Notes: generated by a model not told the origin, from the letters alone. A DNA stretch of 64,000 nt from Pseudoalteromonas sp. N1230-9 (GCF_032716425.1 NZ_CP090419.1:2668001-2732000); one strand, 5' to 3'. Counted from the first letter of the stretch, positions 40,724 through 50,454 are shown. Numbers and translations: made by a program.

Positions 40724-41635
40724 ATGTCGACTGTTTACGCATGCCCATTATCTCATACGCTTATTAGCCTTTCAGGTAAAGATAAGCTGTCATACCTTCA
40801 CGGGCAAGTTACTCAAGATATCAATAAGCTAAGTAACGATAACTTCTTATGGGCAGGACACTGTAATGCCAAAGGTAAACTTTGGGGTGTGTTCAAGCTA
40901 TTTACATACCAAGATAGCTACTACCTAGTTGGCTCTAAACCTGAGGTAGCACAATCTTTGGTCGAATTAAAAAAGTATGCTGTATTCTCTCAAGTTGAGA
41001 TTGAGCAATCTGATAAGCCGCTTATTGGCTTAACTGGTGAAGATCTTACCTCAACCCTCGCGTTGTTGAATATCCATTTTAATGATACTCAGACTGCTGT
41101 TGATTTTGCAGGAGGCAAAGCGCTAAAGCTTGCAGAAAACCGCGTATTATTGATGGTAAATAATGACTTTAGCTTACCTGACGATATCACCGCACTTGAT
41201 AATGACAACATGTGGCAAGAAGCAGCAATCACTGCCGCTGAACCCTCTTTAAATGAAGATGCTATTGGCGAATATGTACCGCAAATGGTTAATTTACAGG
41301 CTATAGGCGGTATTAGCTTCAGAAAAGGCTGTTATACAGGGCAAGAAACCGTCGCCCGTATGAAGTATCTCGGAAAAAATAAACGCGCCATGTATATCGT
41401 CGCAGGTAAAGCCGATGGTTTACTCGATGAACTAGAGCTTGAAACACAAATGGGCGAAAACTGGCGCCGTGCAGGCAAGCTTATCAGCCAATGTTATAAT
41501 CAACAAACGCACACTCTTGTGGGCCTTGTAGTCTTACCAAATGACAATGAAACAGGCCACGTATTACGTGCAAAACACCTCCCTCAGGTTGAGCTATCAA
41601 TTCAAGCTCTACCTTACTCTCTCGAAGATGAATAA
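40724..41635 (+). CDS. ygfZ: YgfZ, folate-binding Fe-S cluster maintenance protein
   Basis: 303 residues. Glycine-cleavage T-protein-like fold that binds folate and supports Fe-S enzymes such as MiaB. The signature K-G-C-Y-T-G-Q-E is in GGISFRKGCYTGQETVARM, with the essential cysteine. SYLHGQVTQDINKLSNDNFL is the usual N-terminal motif. Divergent from sdhE with 120 bp between them, the same relation as in E. coli. AAGGT/AAGAAGG precedes the start. Confidence 0.95.
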   Translation: MSTVYACPLSHTLISLSGKDKLSYLHGQVTQDINKLSNDNFLWAGHCNAKGKLWGVFKLFTYQDSYYLVGSKPEVAQSLVELKKYAVFSQVEIEQSDKPLIGLTGEDLTSTLALLNIHFNDTQTAVDFAGGKALKLAENRVLLMVNNDFSLPDDITALDNDNMWQEAAITAAEPSLNEDAIGEYVPQMVNLQAIGGISFRKGCYTGQETVARMKYLGKNKRAMYIVAGKADGLLDELELETQMGENWRRAGKLISQCYNQQTHTLVGLVVLPNDNETGHVLRAKHLPQVELSIQALPYSLEDE

Positions 41636-41647
41636 ATAGGAATGACT

Positions 41648-42133
41648 ATGATCGTAGCAGCAAACAAAGTGGTAAAAATGCATTATTCAGTATTGGATAA
41701 TAACAAAAATACCATCGACAATTCTTTCGATGGTGAACCACTGGTGTTTATCGTGGGCACAGGATTTTTAATCCCTGGTCTTGAAAACGCGCTACTCGGT
41801 AAAGAAGCCGGTGATACATTCAGTGTGACTGTAGAGCCAGAACAAGGCTATGGTGAGCGTCACGACGACCTAATGCAAGCAGTGCCGAAGTCGATGTTCG
41901 AAGGCATGGAAATTGAAGTAGGTATGCAATTTAGAGCAACAACTGATGCAGGCGATCAATCAGTCATGATCATTGAAATCCAAGATGAAGACGTGATTGT
42001 CGATGGTAATCATCCTCTTTCAGGTATTACGCTTCACTTTGATGTTGAAGTACTCGAAGTACGCGATGCCACAGAAGAGGAGCTTGCACACGGTCATGTG
42101 CATGGCGAAGGTGGTTGTGGTCACAGCCACTAA
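41648..42133 (+). CDS. FKBP-type peptidyl-prolyl isomerase, SlyD-like
   Basis: 161 residues from ATG 41648, which AGGA precedes by six bases; the ATG at 41642 touches that site. FKBP fold with an inserted flap domain: KVVKMHYSVLDNNKNTIDNS, FIVGTGFLIPGLENALLGKE and VEPEQGYGERHDDLMQAVPK. The C-terminal tail HGHVHGEGGCGHSH is a short His/Cys-rich metal-binding tail, shorter than that of E. coli SlyD, pointing to a SlyD-like isomerase that can bind nickel or other metals. It may be co-transcribed with ygfZ (12-bp gap). A terminator follows. Confidence 0.9.
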   Translation: MIVAANKVVKMHYSVLDNNKNTIDNSFDGEPLVFIVGTGFLIPGLENALLGKEAGDTFSVTVEPEQGYGERHDDLMQAVPKSMFEGMEIEVGMQFRATTDAGDQSVMIIEIQDEDVIVDGNHPLSGITLHFDVEVLEVRDATEEELAHGHVHGEGGCGHSH

Positions 42134-42143
42134 ACCTGACTAT

Positions 42144-42170
42144 AAAAAAAGCGCCATTGGCGCTTTTTTT
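42144..42170. terminator. Bidirectional terminator after the FKBP gene
   Basis: AAAAAAAGCGCC-ATT-GGCGCTTTTTTT, a perfect 12-bp stem with long A and T runs, 11 bp after the stop and 16 bp past the stop of the convergent gene. Confidence 0.92.
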
Positions 42171-42185
42171 ATATCTGCTGTGTGC

Positions 42186-42656
42186 TTATTCGACTACTTC
42201 TTCTGTATCCACAGAAGCGTCTGTCACAGGTTCTGCAACATGTTCTTTAAGCGCAGCCAGTAAACCTTCTTGGTCGTTGGTTCCTAAACGGTAGTGTGTA
42301 CCATCTTTCATTGCCAGTTCGACTGCACTGAACCCTGAAACACTATAAACCCACCCATCATGCGTAATGCGCAGACCTACACCATGCCGAAATGAGTTAC
42401 TTACCGCTCGAACAGACTCAATCTCATCAAAGCTAACGGTTTTACCAAACACACCTGGCCCAAATGCCCAACTTACCGTTTTATCACTTACTTTTATTGT
42501 TAAGCCATGGAACAAAAAGCCCACCAGCACTAGAATTGCGCTAAACACCATAAGAGGTATATCGGCGCCAATTAAATTCCAAGCTAAGGCAATAAAAGCG
42601 CCTATCCAGCCTAAAACAATAAAGATAAATAGTGCATATTGCTTATGTTGATACAT
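42186..42656 (-). CDS. Membrane protein with PH-like C-terminal domain
   Basis: 156 residues. Two membrane helices (about 8-27 and 33-52), then a soluble part with beta-strand periodicity (LTIKVSDKTVSWAFGPGVFG, FDEIESVRAV, GLRITHDGWVYSVSG, VELAMKDGTHYRLGT) that looks like the small PH-like domain found in bacterial membrane proteins, and an acidic tail ending EEVVE. I cannot name the family firmly. 15 bp after the DUF481 gene, so probably in one transcript with it. Confidence 0.7.
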   Translation of the reverse strand: MYQHKQYALFIFIVLGWIGAFIALAWNLIGADIPLMVFSAILVLVGFLFHGLTIKVSDKTVSWAFGPGVFGKTVSFDEIESVRAVSNSFRHGVGLRITHDGWVYSVSGFSAVELAMKDGTHYRLGTNDQEGLLAALKEHVAEPVTDASVDTEEVVE

Positions 42657-42670
42657 AAAGAATTCTCTAA

Positions 42671-43513
42671 TTAAAAGCTATAAACAAAGGTTGCACTGAG
42701 CTCTGAATCATACTTAAGCTTGTCTTCCTCTGGTTTTGAGTTATAACGGTACATATAGGTAAATTTAAGCGATACATCACCCATGATTTTGCTGATCAGC
42801 GAGGTTTCTGATTTTAGTCGCGAGTTTAACCCAGACATAGATTGCTCATAACTTACATCTTGGTTAAAACGTGTGCGTGCAGATACCGTGCGCTCCCACT
42901 GCAGAGCTAAGCGCAATAAGTAGCCGGTTTTAGTTTCATCCTCTTCGGTTGCCATATCTTCATCGGCAACTGAGCGGTAAAGGCCGGGCCCAACATCTAT
43001 ATCAACCTTGTTCTTGCTACCTTGGTATATGCGATTACCATAACCTGTAGCCACAGTGCTTTTAAACTCTAAGCCACTAAACTCATCTTCTTCATAATCA
43101 GCATAAATAAAGAAAGATTCATTTTTAACGTTTAGCTTGTAGTTACCCTGCCCTGATATAAAGATTCGATCAGCTGAAACTTCATCATCACCAGTTTCGT
43201 CATTACGGTCTCGTTTATATAGGGTGTCTATTTTGAATTGGTTACGCCATTTTTCAAAATCCTGATACAGGTTACCTTTATATTTAAAGCTGGTTGAATG
43301 TGTATTACCACTACTAATCATAAAGCCAAATTCCATATCCCCATAAAGCATCTCGCCCTTATGGATTTTATGGATTTCTTCTTCAGATAGCTGACCATAC
43401 TCATGAAAATCTTCAAATGGATCAACAGCGGCAACCTGCCAGCTAGTCAGCATAAAAGCGACTAAAAGCACACGTTTTAGTGTATAAAAGCAACTCGGGA
43501 TTAAATCAAACAT
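42671..43513 (-). CDS. DUF481 (YdiY-like) outer-membrane protein
   Basis: 280 residues with a signal peptide (about 1-29, SWQVAAVDP). The mature part is an even-stranded beta-barrel by alternation: FGFMISSGNTHSTSFKYKGN, FFIYADYEEDEFSG, RLALQWERTVSARTRFNQDV, and a terminal SATFVYSF ending in Phe. This is the salt-induced outer membrane protein family DUF481; no transport function is established. A Met 16 codons in could be an alternative start. Follows the YciU-type gene by 11 bp. Confidence 0.85.
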   Translation of the reverse strand: MFDLIPSCFYTLKRVLLVAFMLTSWQVAAVDPFEDFHEYGQLSEEEIHKIHKGEMLYGDMEFGFMISSGNTHSTSFKYKGNLYQDFEKWRNQFKIDTLYKRDRNDETGDDEVSADRIFISGQGNYKLNVKNESFFIYADYEEDEFSGLEFKSTVATGYGNRIYQGSKNKVDIDVGPGLYRSVADEDMATEEDETKTGYLLRLALQWERTVSARTRFNQDVSYEQSMSGLNSRLKSETSLISKIMGDVSLKFTYMYRYNSKPEEDKLKYDSELSATFVYSF

Positions 43514-43524
43514 CGGCGGAAAAT

Positions 43525-43845
43525 TTATTCGCTATCTTTCCAAAGAATATGACAAAAAGGCGCATCTTTATCTCGGCTAATTAAAATTTTGGCAAACAGA
43601 ATATCTTGATTATCAAACTCAAGTCCTACTAAGACTTGCACAAACAGCTCAGGTTCAATCTCTAATGCAACAAAATCTTGCCATTGATTATCCGGTTCAC
43701 CTTCTTCAATAAAACCGAGCTCTTCGCGGTGTTCATTAAAGTCAGCAATATCTTGCTCGCTTAAGTTGTCAGGTGCTAATTCTAAAAATATATCATACGC
43801 CTGATGTGTTACTTCTTCTTCACTGTATAAGCGTGGACCAGCCAT
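43525..43845 (-). CDS. YciU/HI1450-type dsDNA-mimic protein
   Basis: 106 residues from ATG 43845 (GAGGG 8 bases upstream; a TTG two codons earlier is disfavoured). Very acidic: AYDIFLELAPDNLSEQDIAD and FNEHREELGFIEEGEPDNQW, then CHILWKDSE at the end, which matches the YciU family ending CHIIWR. HI1450, the family member with a structure, mimics double-stranded DNA with its acidic surface and binds HU. Upstream of DUF481 by 11 bp. Regulation not visible. Confidence 0.88.
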   Translation of the reverse strand: MAGPRLYSEEEVTHQAYDIFLELAPDNLSEQDIADFNEHREELGFIEEGEPDNQWQDFVALEIEPELFVQVLVGLEFDNQDILFAKILISRDKDAPFCHILWKDSE

Positions 43846-43905
43846 GACCAAAACCCTCTGATATTTGAATTAAGCTATGATAACAAACCTCTTTTGAGTT
43901 TTACC

Positions 43906-43937
43906 AAAAAAAAAGCCAGGTTACCCTGACTTTTTTA
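43906..43937 (-). terminator. Terminator downstream of the RND pump operon
   Basis: On the minus strand AAAAAAGTCAGG-GTAA-CCTGGCTTTTTTTTT, with one mismatch in the stem, 15 bp after the pump stop. The T-run is long. It may also slow antisense entry from the other side. Confidence 0.8.
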
Positions 43938-43951
43938 TTTTTCGCTGAAGG

Positions 43952-46900
43952 CTATGAAGATGCTTGCCCTTTTATTTTTTCACGCATCCCCTGCACAAGG
44001 GTATAAAATAATGGCACCAACAATGTACCAAATATCGTAGCAGCTAACATACCGAACAGCACAGTTACACCCAGTGATATTCGACTTCCAGCGCCTGCAC
44101 CGCTTGCAAATACTAAAGGTAATACGCCAAGCACAAACGAGAGGGCTGTCATTAGCACCGCTCTAAAACGCATTTTCGCCGCATTTAATGCTGCTTCGAG
44201 AATTCCTTTACCCGCTGAGCGTTCTTCCATAGCAAACTCAACGATCAGAATAGCAGTTTTAGTTGATAGGCCAATTAACAACACAAGGCCCACTTGTGCA
44301 TAGATATTGTTTTCCATACCAATTACATATAACGCAAGCATTGCACCAAATAACGCCAGTGGTACGGCCGCAATGACCGAAAATGGAATCGTCCAACTTT
44401 CATATTGTGCGACTAAGAATAAATAAACAAAAACAACCGCTAAACCAAATAGAATCGGTGCAACATTACCTGCTTCTATTTCTTGTTTAGATTGCCCAGC
44501 CCATTCATAAACATAACCCGTGGGCAGCTGCTCAGCTAATTCTTGCATGACTTTTATCGCATCACCACTTGAGTAACCCGCTGCGGGCTGCCCGCTAATA
44601 CTCGCACTGCGGTATAAATTAAAGTGCGTTAAGCTGGTTGGGCCAAGGATTGGCTCAAGCTTAGCAAGCGTGGTAAGCGGCACCATTGCACCTTCATCAT
44701 TACGCACATAGTAATATTGTAAGTCGGCAGGGTTTTGACGAAAACGACTCTCCGCCTGCATGATCACTCTGTATGTGCGACTAAATTGATTAAAGTCATT
44801 AATATACAATGATCCTAATTGTGCCTGTAAAGTTAAGAAAATATCACTAAGTGCCACCCCTTGGGCCTTGGCCTTATTGCGGTCAATCTCTAAAAAGTAT
44901 TGCGGCACATTTGCTCTAAATGTGCTGTAAACATTAGAAAGCTCTGGACGCTGATTTGCCTCATAAATAAGTCCATTTAATACCTGAGCAAGCTCAGCGG
45001 GCTCACGCCCTTCACTATCTTGCAACCTAAACTCAAAACCTGCACTGGTACCTAACCCTGGGATTGATGGTGGATTAAATGCCATAATCTGCGCATCTGG
45101 CATCGCCCAAAACTGCCCCATTAAACGTGTTAGTACCGCACGCAAACCAAGTTCAGAGCTAGTTCGCTCCTCCCAGTCTTTTAACACCACAATCCCTAAT
45201 GCATTATTTGAACCTGCACCACCTAGTAACGAAAACCCAGACACGGCTATAAAATCAGTCGCTGCGGGTTCATTTTTTACAATATCCCCTAATTTATGCA
45301 TCACCTCTTGAGTACGATTACTTGCTGCTGCGTCTGGCAACTGCACATCAACGAACAAAAAGCCTTGATCTTCTGCTGGTACAAAGCCTGTAGGAACCGT
45401 TTTTACAAGCCACCCTGCGGCAGCAAAAATCACCACAGCGAAAAGTGCCATTCGCGCAGAACGCTTTAAGATAAAATTAATTACTTTGCTATATCCGCTG
45501 GTTGAGCGTGTGATCACATTTTCGAAAGGAGCCAACCATTTTATTGGTTTCATGGCTTTTTCATTTAATAGCAAAGCACACAGCGCAGGACTTAAAGTAA
45601 GTGCATTAACAGATGAAATAAGTACAGCGAATGAAATCGTTACGGAGAATTGTTTATAAAGCTCTCCGGTGATCCCTGGCATAAATCCAACAGGCACAAA
45701 TACCGCTAATAACACGAGGGTGGTTGCAACAATGGGGCCTGATACCTGCTCCATTGCTTTGGTAACGGCTTCTTTTATAGGTAGTTTTTCTTCTTTTAGG
45801 ATCCGCTCAACATTTTCGATAACGATAATAGCATCATCAACCACAATCCCGATTGCCAGCACCAAACCAAAAAGCGTAATTAGGTTGATGGAATAACCCA
45901 TCATCATCATAAATGCGAAGGTACCCACCAAAGACACCGGAATCGCAACGGTAGGAATCAGTGTTGCGCGCCAATTTTGTAAAAACAAAAACACCACTAA
46001 AATAACCAAACCAACGGCTTGTACAAGTGTTATTACCACTTCTTCAATTGAACGGTTAATAAATTCAGTTGTATCATAGGGAATTGAGTACTCAATACCA
46101 TCAGGTAACTGCTTTGCTAGCTCCTCCATACGCGCTTTAACATCGGTAGCAACTTGTGTCGCATTCGCCTCAGTTAGCTGATAAATAACAATAAACGCAG
46201 TATCTTGCTGGTTTAATTTGGCGGTCGTACTGTAGCTCGCGGCTCCCATTTCAATGCGCGCGATATCATTTAAACGCACAAAATTACCATCTTTATTTGC
46301 GCGAATAATAGTTTGACCAAACTCTTCTGGTGTCTTTAAACGCCCCTTCGCCTGAATTGAGTATTCAAATTGCTGGCTAGGCCCTGTTGGTGCCGCACCC
46401 AACTTACCGGCCGCCACTATGGTGTTTTGCTCTTGTAACGCAGCTTGTACTTCCGCCACCGTTAACTCTAAAGAAGCCATTCTATCGGGACGCAGCCATA
46501 ATCGCATCGAGTACGTCTGCTCCCCCATAACCTCTGCTGAGGCCACACCATTGATACGCCCTAAAGGCTCAGTTAAATAATTTGTCGCGTAGTTACTTAG
46601 AAAAATAGCATCAATATTATCTTTGCTTGAATAAAGGTTAATACCTAAAAGCATTGAGCTTGATTTTTTCTTAACCGACACCCCTTGACGCTTCACTTCT
46701 TCAGGCAAACCTGACTCAGCCAGTGCGACACGATTTTGCACATTAACCTGTGCTATGTCCGTATCAGTGCCGACTTTAAAGTAAACGGTTATATTCGCAG
46801 TACCGTTATTAGATGAAGTTGACTCGATATACATCATATCTTCAACCCCATTGACCTGTTCTTCAATAGGTCTAATAACGGACTCTTCGACTATTTGCGC

Positions 46901-47062
46901 ACTCGCACCAGGATAACTGGCTGTAATTTGTACTTGTGGCGGGGTGATTTGCGGGTACATATTAACCGGCAATAAAGCCATCGATATTAAGCCCGCAATC
47001 GTAATAACAATAGATATAACCAGTGCAAACTTAGGGCGAGATATAAATGTTTTGCTAATCAT
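43952..47062 (-). CDS. RND efflux pump inner-membrane subunit (HAE1/AcrB family)
   Basis: 1036 residues, twelve membrane helices with two large periplasmic loops after helices 1 and 7. N-terminus ISRPKFALVISIVITIAGLI, VNMYPQITPPQVQITASYPG and the fourth-helix proton relay LAIGIVVDDAIIVIENVERI (adjacent Asp-Asp) identify the hydrophobe/amphiphile efflux type. Exports drugs or other amphiphiles with the adaptor encoded 10 bp upstream. No outer-membrane channel gene is next to it, so it probably uses a TolC encoded elsewhere. Substrates cannot be predicted. Confidence 0.95.
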   Translation of the reverse strand: MISKTFISRPKFALVISIVITIAGLISMALLPVNMYPQITPPQVQITASYPGASAQIVEESVIRPIEEQVNGVEDMMYIESTSSNNGTANITVYFKVGTDTDIAQVNVQNRVALAESGLPEEVKRQGVSVKKKSSSMLLGINLYSSKDNIDAIFLSNYATNYLTEPLGRINGVASAEVMGEQTYSMRLWLRPDRMASLELTVAEVQAALQEQNTIVAAGKLGAAPTGPSQQFEYSIQAKGRLKTPEEFGQTIIRANKDGNFVRLNDIARIEMGAASYSTTAKLNQQDTAFIVIYQLTEANATQVATDVKARMEELAKQLPDGIEYSIPYDTTEFINRSIEEVVITLVQAVGLVILVVFLFLQNWRATLIPTVAIPVSLVGTFAFMMMMGYSINLITLFGLVLAIGIVVDDAIIVIENVERILKEEKLPIKEAVTKAMEQVSGPIVATTLVLLAVFVPVGFMPGITGELYKQFSVTISFAVLISSVNALTLSPALCALLLNEKAMKPIKWLAPFENVITRSTSGYSKVINFILKRSARMALFAVVIFAAAGWLVKTVPTGFVPAEDQGFLFVDVQLPDAAASNRTQEVMHKLGDIVKNEPAATDFIAVSGFSLLGGAGSNNALGIVVLKDWEERTSSELGLRAVLTRLMGQFWAMPDAQIMAFNPPSIPGLGTSAGFEFRLQDSEGREPAELAQVLNGLIYEANQRPELSNVYSTFRANVPQYFLEIDRNKAKAQGVALSDIFLTLQAQLGSLYINDFNQFSRTYRVIMQAESRFRQNPADLQYYYVRNDEGAMVPLTTLAKLEPILGPTSLTHFNLYRSASISGQPAAGYSSGDAIKVMQELAEQLPTGYVYEWAGQSKQEIEAGNVAPILFGLAVVFVYLFLVAQYESWTIPFSVIAAVPLALFGAMLALYVIGMENNIYAQVGLVLLIGLSTKTAILIVEFAMEERSAGKGILEAALNAAKMRFRAVLMTALSFVLGVLPLVFASGAGAGSRISLGVTVLFGMLAATIFGTLLVPLFYTLVQGMREKIKGQASS

Positions 47063-47071
47063 CTCATACTC

Positions 47072-48274
47072 CTAAGAGTTTGCTTTATTAGAAATAGTGC
47101 CTGTTGTGGCATCTACTTTCTTTTCCACAGCCTTAACTTCTGCACCTTGCCGTACTTTTTGCAGGCCTTCAATAACCACCTTTTCCCCAGCTTCAAGACC
47201 TGATTCAACCACCCACATGGCATTGATACGGCGGCCAAGTTCAACAATACGCATGGCGACTTTATTATCATCACCAACAACCAGTACAAATTTACCCTGT
47301 TGATTTTCTTGCACGGCGACTTGTGGGATCAGTGCAAGTTCTTTTTTATTGGTACTCTCTACGATTAAAGTGACAAATAACCCTGGCATCACAATACCAT
47401 CGGGATTATCAAACGAGGCTCTAAGTTCAACCGTACCAGTATTACGGTTAATTTTAGTATCAGCAAAATCTAATACACCCTTTGCAGGAAAGGTCGAATT
47501 ATTCGGTAAGCGTAGTGTTAAATCTATTGGTACATCTCGCGGGTCGCGACCTGACGGTGTCTGGTGCTGTTGACGATAACTAATGTAATCTGCCTCTTCT
47601 ACCTGAAAACTCACATAGATAGGGTTAACATCTGTCAGCTCTGCAAGTTCATTTGATGATGGCCCAACAATATTGCCAACATCATAATTTACTTTACCAA
47701 TGCGCCCACTGAATGGCGCTTTAATTTCGGTATAGCTTAAATTTAACTTCGCTTTCTCAAGCTCTGCTTCTGCCGCTTTAACCGCCGCAGTTGCTTGCTC
47801 AAAATTGGTCGTTAATTTGTCGAGGTCAGATTGAGAAATAAACCCTTGTGACGCAACATCTTTGCCGCGCTTTAAATCTCGCTCAGCTGCACTGGCCGCT
47901 GCGATACGGCTTTTTAAATCAGCTTCAACTTCAGTGACCGTTGAACGATACTCTGAAGGGTCAATACGAAGTAATAACTGATCTTTTTCAACAGACGAAC
48001 CTTCGTCAAAGTGACGCTCAATAAGCTCACCTTCAACTCGCGCTCTAATTTTAACCTCTTGAAATGCCTCTGTTCGTGCTACAAATTCGCGGTAGTTACC
48101 GACCTCTTGTGTATTCACATTGTATACAGAGACAGCAGGGGGTGGTGTTGCTTGCTGCTGAGACTTGTCATCTGAACAACCTGTAAGTACGACACTTAAT
48201 GCCAATGCATATACTGTTGTTGTTATAGATTCAGTTGATAGCTTTTGCATGCGTTGTGTATTGCGCATCAGCAT
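47072..48274 (-). CDS. RND efflux periplasmic adaptor (membrane fusion protein), lipoprotein
   Basis: About 400 residues from ATG 48274, chosen because AAGGAG is seven bases upstream; an earlier frame start lacks it. Signal peptide with lipobox VLTGC, then the MFP pattern: VSVYNVNTQEVGNYREFVAR, lipoyl halves KIRARVEGELIERHFDEGSS and APFSGRIGKVNYDVGNIVG, an alpha-hairpin between them (SRIAAASAAERDLKRGKDVA), beta-barrel and membrane-proximal domain. Partner of the pump downstream. Upstream gap of 268 bp to the divergent crotonase gene holds no visible ORF. Confidence 0.92.
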   Translation of the reverse strand: MLMRNTQRMQKLSTESITTTVYALALSVVLTGCSDDKSQQQATPPPAVSVYNVNTQEVGNYREFVARTEAFQEVKIRARVEGELIERHFDEGSSVEKDQLLLRIDPSEYRSTVTEVEADLKSRIAAASAAERDLKRGKDVASQGFISQSDLDKLTTNFEQATAAVKAAEAELEKAKLNLSYTEIKAPFSGRIGKVNYDVGNIVGPSSNELAELTDVNPIYVSFQVEEADYISYRQQHQTPSGRDPRDVPIDLTLRLPNNSTFPAKGVLDFADTKINRNTGTVELRASFDNPDGIVMPGLFVTLIVESTNKKELALIPQVAVQENQQGKFVLVVGDDNKVAMRIVELGRRINAMWVVESGLEAGEKVVIEGLQKVRQGAEVKAVEKKVDATTGTISNKANS

Positions 48275-48542
48275 ATTTTTACTCCTTGTAGCGCGACTTA
48301 AAGCTAAGTCTAGTCGTGTCATGGGATTTTGCGAAAATTTGAAGCAGTATCTTATTAATCGCAAAACCGAACTAGCTGTAAACCAGCATCTTTGTTTTAA
48401 AAATATACATCAATTTGTAACCAAATATATGACGAAGTTACTCTTTTTTAATAAATCACCTAATTCTTTGTCACACATCAGCATTTCTTTACATACATGT
48501 GATTAGTTCGTAAGCTCTAGCAAACAGGTCAGAGGAGTTACC

Positions 48543-49334
48543 ATGATAAAACTAGAAATCAAACAACAGGTCGCTTGGGTTAGCCTTGCCCGTGCCGAGA
48601 AACAAAATGCACTCAGTTTTGCTATGTTTGTGGAGCTTTCAAACGTGATCAAAAAAATTAAAAACGATCGCAGTTTGCGTGCTGTGGTGATCTCTGGCGA
48701 AGGCGAGCACTTTTGCTCTGGGCTTGATGTTGCTGCGGTGATGAAAAAGCCGAGTAATATCATCAAACTATTATTCAAGTGGTTACCAGGAAACCAAAAC
48801 CTCGCGCAAAAAGTGGTGTTAGGTTGGCAAGACTTAAGTATTCCGGTGATAGCTAAAATTACCGGGCATTGCTTTGGCGGCGGTATGCAAATCGCGCTCG
48901 GGGCTGATTACCGTATTGTCGATAAAAACGCAAAGTTAGCAATTATGGAGGCTCGCTGGGGTTTGTGTCCTGATATGGGGGCTAACGTTGTACTTGCAGG
49001 CTTAATGAAGCGTGACCAGGCACTTTGGCTTGCAAGCCATGCAGGGCCTGTTTCGGCTGAAGACGCTAAAGAATATGGCTTGGTTACGCAACTGACTGAT
49101 GATGTCGATAAACAAACCGATGCTGTACTTGAAACATTGATGGCCCGCTCACCCGATACACTCGCTGCAATTAAACGCATTACTCAGCAAAGCTATCGCT
49201 CACAGCAACGTAAAATTCTTGCTAAAGAAACCTGGAGCCAAATTCGCTTACTAATGAATCCGAATACCAAAAAGGCGATTGCGAAAGCCAAAGGCGCTGA
49301 AGATGTTCAATTTAATAATGCTAAATCATGGTAA
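48543..49334 (+). CDS. Crotonase/enoyl-CoA hydratase family protein
   Basis: 263 residues. Oxyanion-hole stretches RAVVISGEGEHFCSGLDVAA and TGHCFGGGMQIALGADYRIV, with the acid/base region LAIMEARWGLCPDMG. The second catalytic glutamate of canonical hydratase is replaced (CPD), so activity on enoyl-CoA is not certain; other crotonase reactions are possible. It follows an AGAGGAG-like ribosome binding site and stands alone, 70 bp before lrgA. No other beta-oxidation genes are near. Confidence 0.88.
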   Translation: MIKLEIKQQVAWVSLARAEKQNALSFAMFVELSNVIKKIKNDRSLRAVVISGEGEHFCSGLDVAAVMKKPSNIIKLLFKWLPGNQNLAQKVVLGWQDLSIPVIAKITGHCFGGGMQIALGADYRIVDKNAKLAIMEARWGLCPDMGANVVLAGLMKRDQALWLASHAGPVSAEDAKEYGLVTQLTDDVDKQTDAVLETLMARSPDTLAAIKRITQQSYRSQQRKILAKETWSQIRLLMNPNTKKAIAKAKGAEDVQFNNAKSW

Positions 49335-49403
49335 GCTAAAGTCGCATAGTACAGCTGACAAGGGTATGATGTAGTTGTACTTTATTCGCAATTATCCTGA
49401 CTC

Positions 49404-49757
49404 ATGAAATACCTAATCAGTAGCGCCATTATTCTTGCTTGTTTAGCCGTTGCTAAGTATTTAACGGCTTTGTTTGAAAGCAGTTTTCCAGCTCCATTAC
49501 TCGGTATGGTCTTGTTACTCGTATTACTTTTAACAGGTATAGTAAAAGAGCACCATTTAAAGCCGACAGCCAGCCCTTTACTCAATTATATGCCATTGTT
49601 TTTTATTCCTGCGGGAGTCGGGATTATTGAACACTTAGGTTTAATCGCTGAGCACTGGCCTTTATTACTGACTATCTTTATTGTTGTGCCACTGACAAGC
49701 GTTGTATTGATTGGCTCTGCTATCGCTTACTTTAAGGGGCGTGAAAATGACAGCTAG
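49404..49757 (+). CDS. CidA/LrgA family holin-like protein
   Basis: 117 residues with three to four membrane helices: the family pattern FPAPLLGMVLLLVLLLTGIV, then SPLLNYMPLFFIPAGVGIIE and LLLTIFIVVPLTSVVLIGSA. Members act with LrgB in control of murein hydrolase activity or, in some bacteria, transport small acids such as pyruvate. Overlaps the following lrgB-like gene by 11 bp, so the pair works together. No regulator (LytSR) is next to it. Confidence 0.9.
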   Translation: MKYLISSAIILACLAVAKYLTALFESSFPAPLLGMVLLLVLLLTGIVKEHHLKPTASPLLNYMPLFFIPAGVGIIEHLGLIAEHWPLLLTIFIVVPLTSVVLIGSAIAYFKGRENDS

Positions 49758-50454
49758 CTTTTGGTGGTTAAGCGTTCCATTAGTTATTGCTCTTTTCCTA
49801 GCGCTGCGTTTTTTAAACGCTAAAACACACCATGCTATTGCAAAAGCACTTACCAACCCAGTTTGTTGGGCAATTGTGCTAATTGCAGCGTGTTTAATGA
49901 TACTCAAACTCCCCTACGCTCCATTCGCTGAGCACACTAAAGTGCTAAGTTGGTTACTTGAACCGGCGATTGTAGCTTTAGCTCTACCGCTTTATCAGCA
50001 GTTTATACATGTTAAAAAGAATCTACTATTAATTCTGATAAGTTGCAGTTTAGGGGTAATCAATGCCACGCTGGTTGCATCGATTATTTGCACTTTGTTT
50101 TCCGCGCCCGCAGAACTTAGTGCATCCTTGGCTAGTTTGTCAGTAACCACACCTATCACTTTACTGGTTACCGATGCACTTGGCGGTATTCCTTCTTTAG
50201 CAGCGGCTATGGTGATTTTTATTGGTGTACTTGGGGCAATTTTCGGTAATTTAATTTTCTCGCTAATAAATATACATAATGCACAAGCTAAAGGTGTCGC
50301 AATTGGCACTGCTTGTCATGCTATTGGCACTGCTTCTCTTATAACAGAGCAACCGAAGGCAGGCGCTTTTGCATCTGTAGCTATGGCATTGAGTGCGCTA
50401 TTAAGCGCTTTAATCGTCCCCTTACTCTACCCCGCCATTCAACATCTGATATAG
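49747..50454 (+). CDS. LrgB family membrane protein
   Basis: About 235 residues from ATG 49747 (AGGGG seven bases upstream, inside the lrgA-like gene). About seven membrane helices. Typical stretches: LSWLLEPAIVALALPLYQQF, SVTTPITLLVTDALGGIPSL and GTACHAIGTASLITEQPKAG. Partner of the LrgA-like protein in a membrane complex; E. coli YohK and the Staphylococcus LrgB are relatives. Confidence 0.92.
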   Translation: MTASFWWLSVPLVIALFLALRFLNAKTHHAIAKALTNPVCWAIVLIAACLMILKLPYAPFAEHTKVLSWLLEPAIVALALPLYQQFIHVKKNLLLILISCSLGVINATLVASIICTLFSAPAELSASLASLSVTTPITLLVTDALGGIPSLAAAMVIFIGVLGAIFGNLIFSLINIHNAQAKGVAIGTACHAIGTASLITEQPKAGAFASVAMALSALLSALIVPLLYPAIQHLI

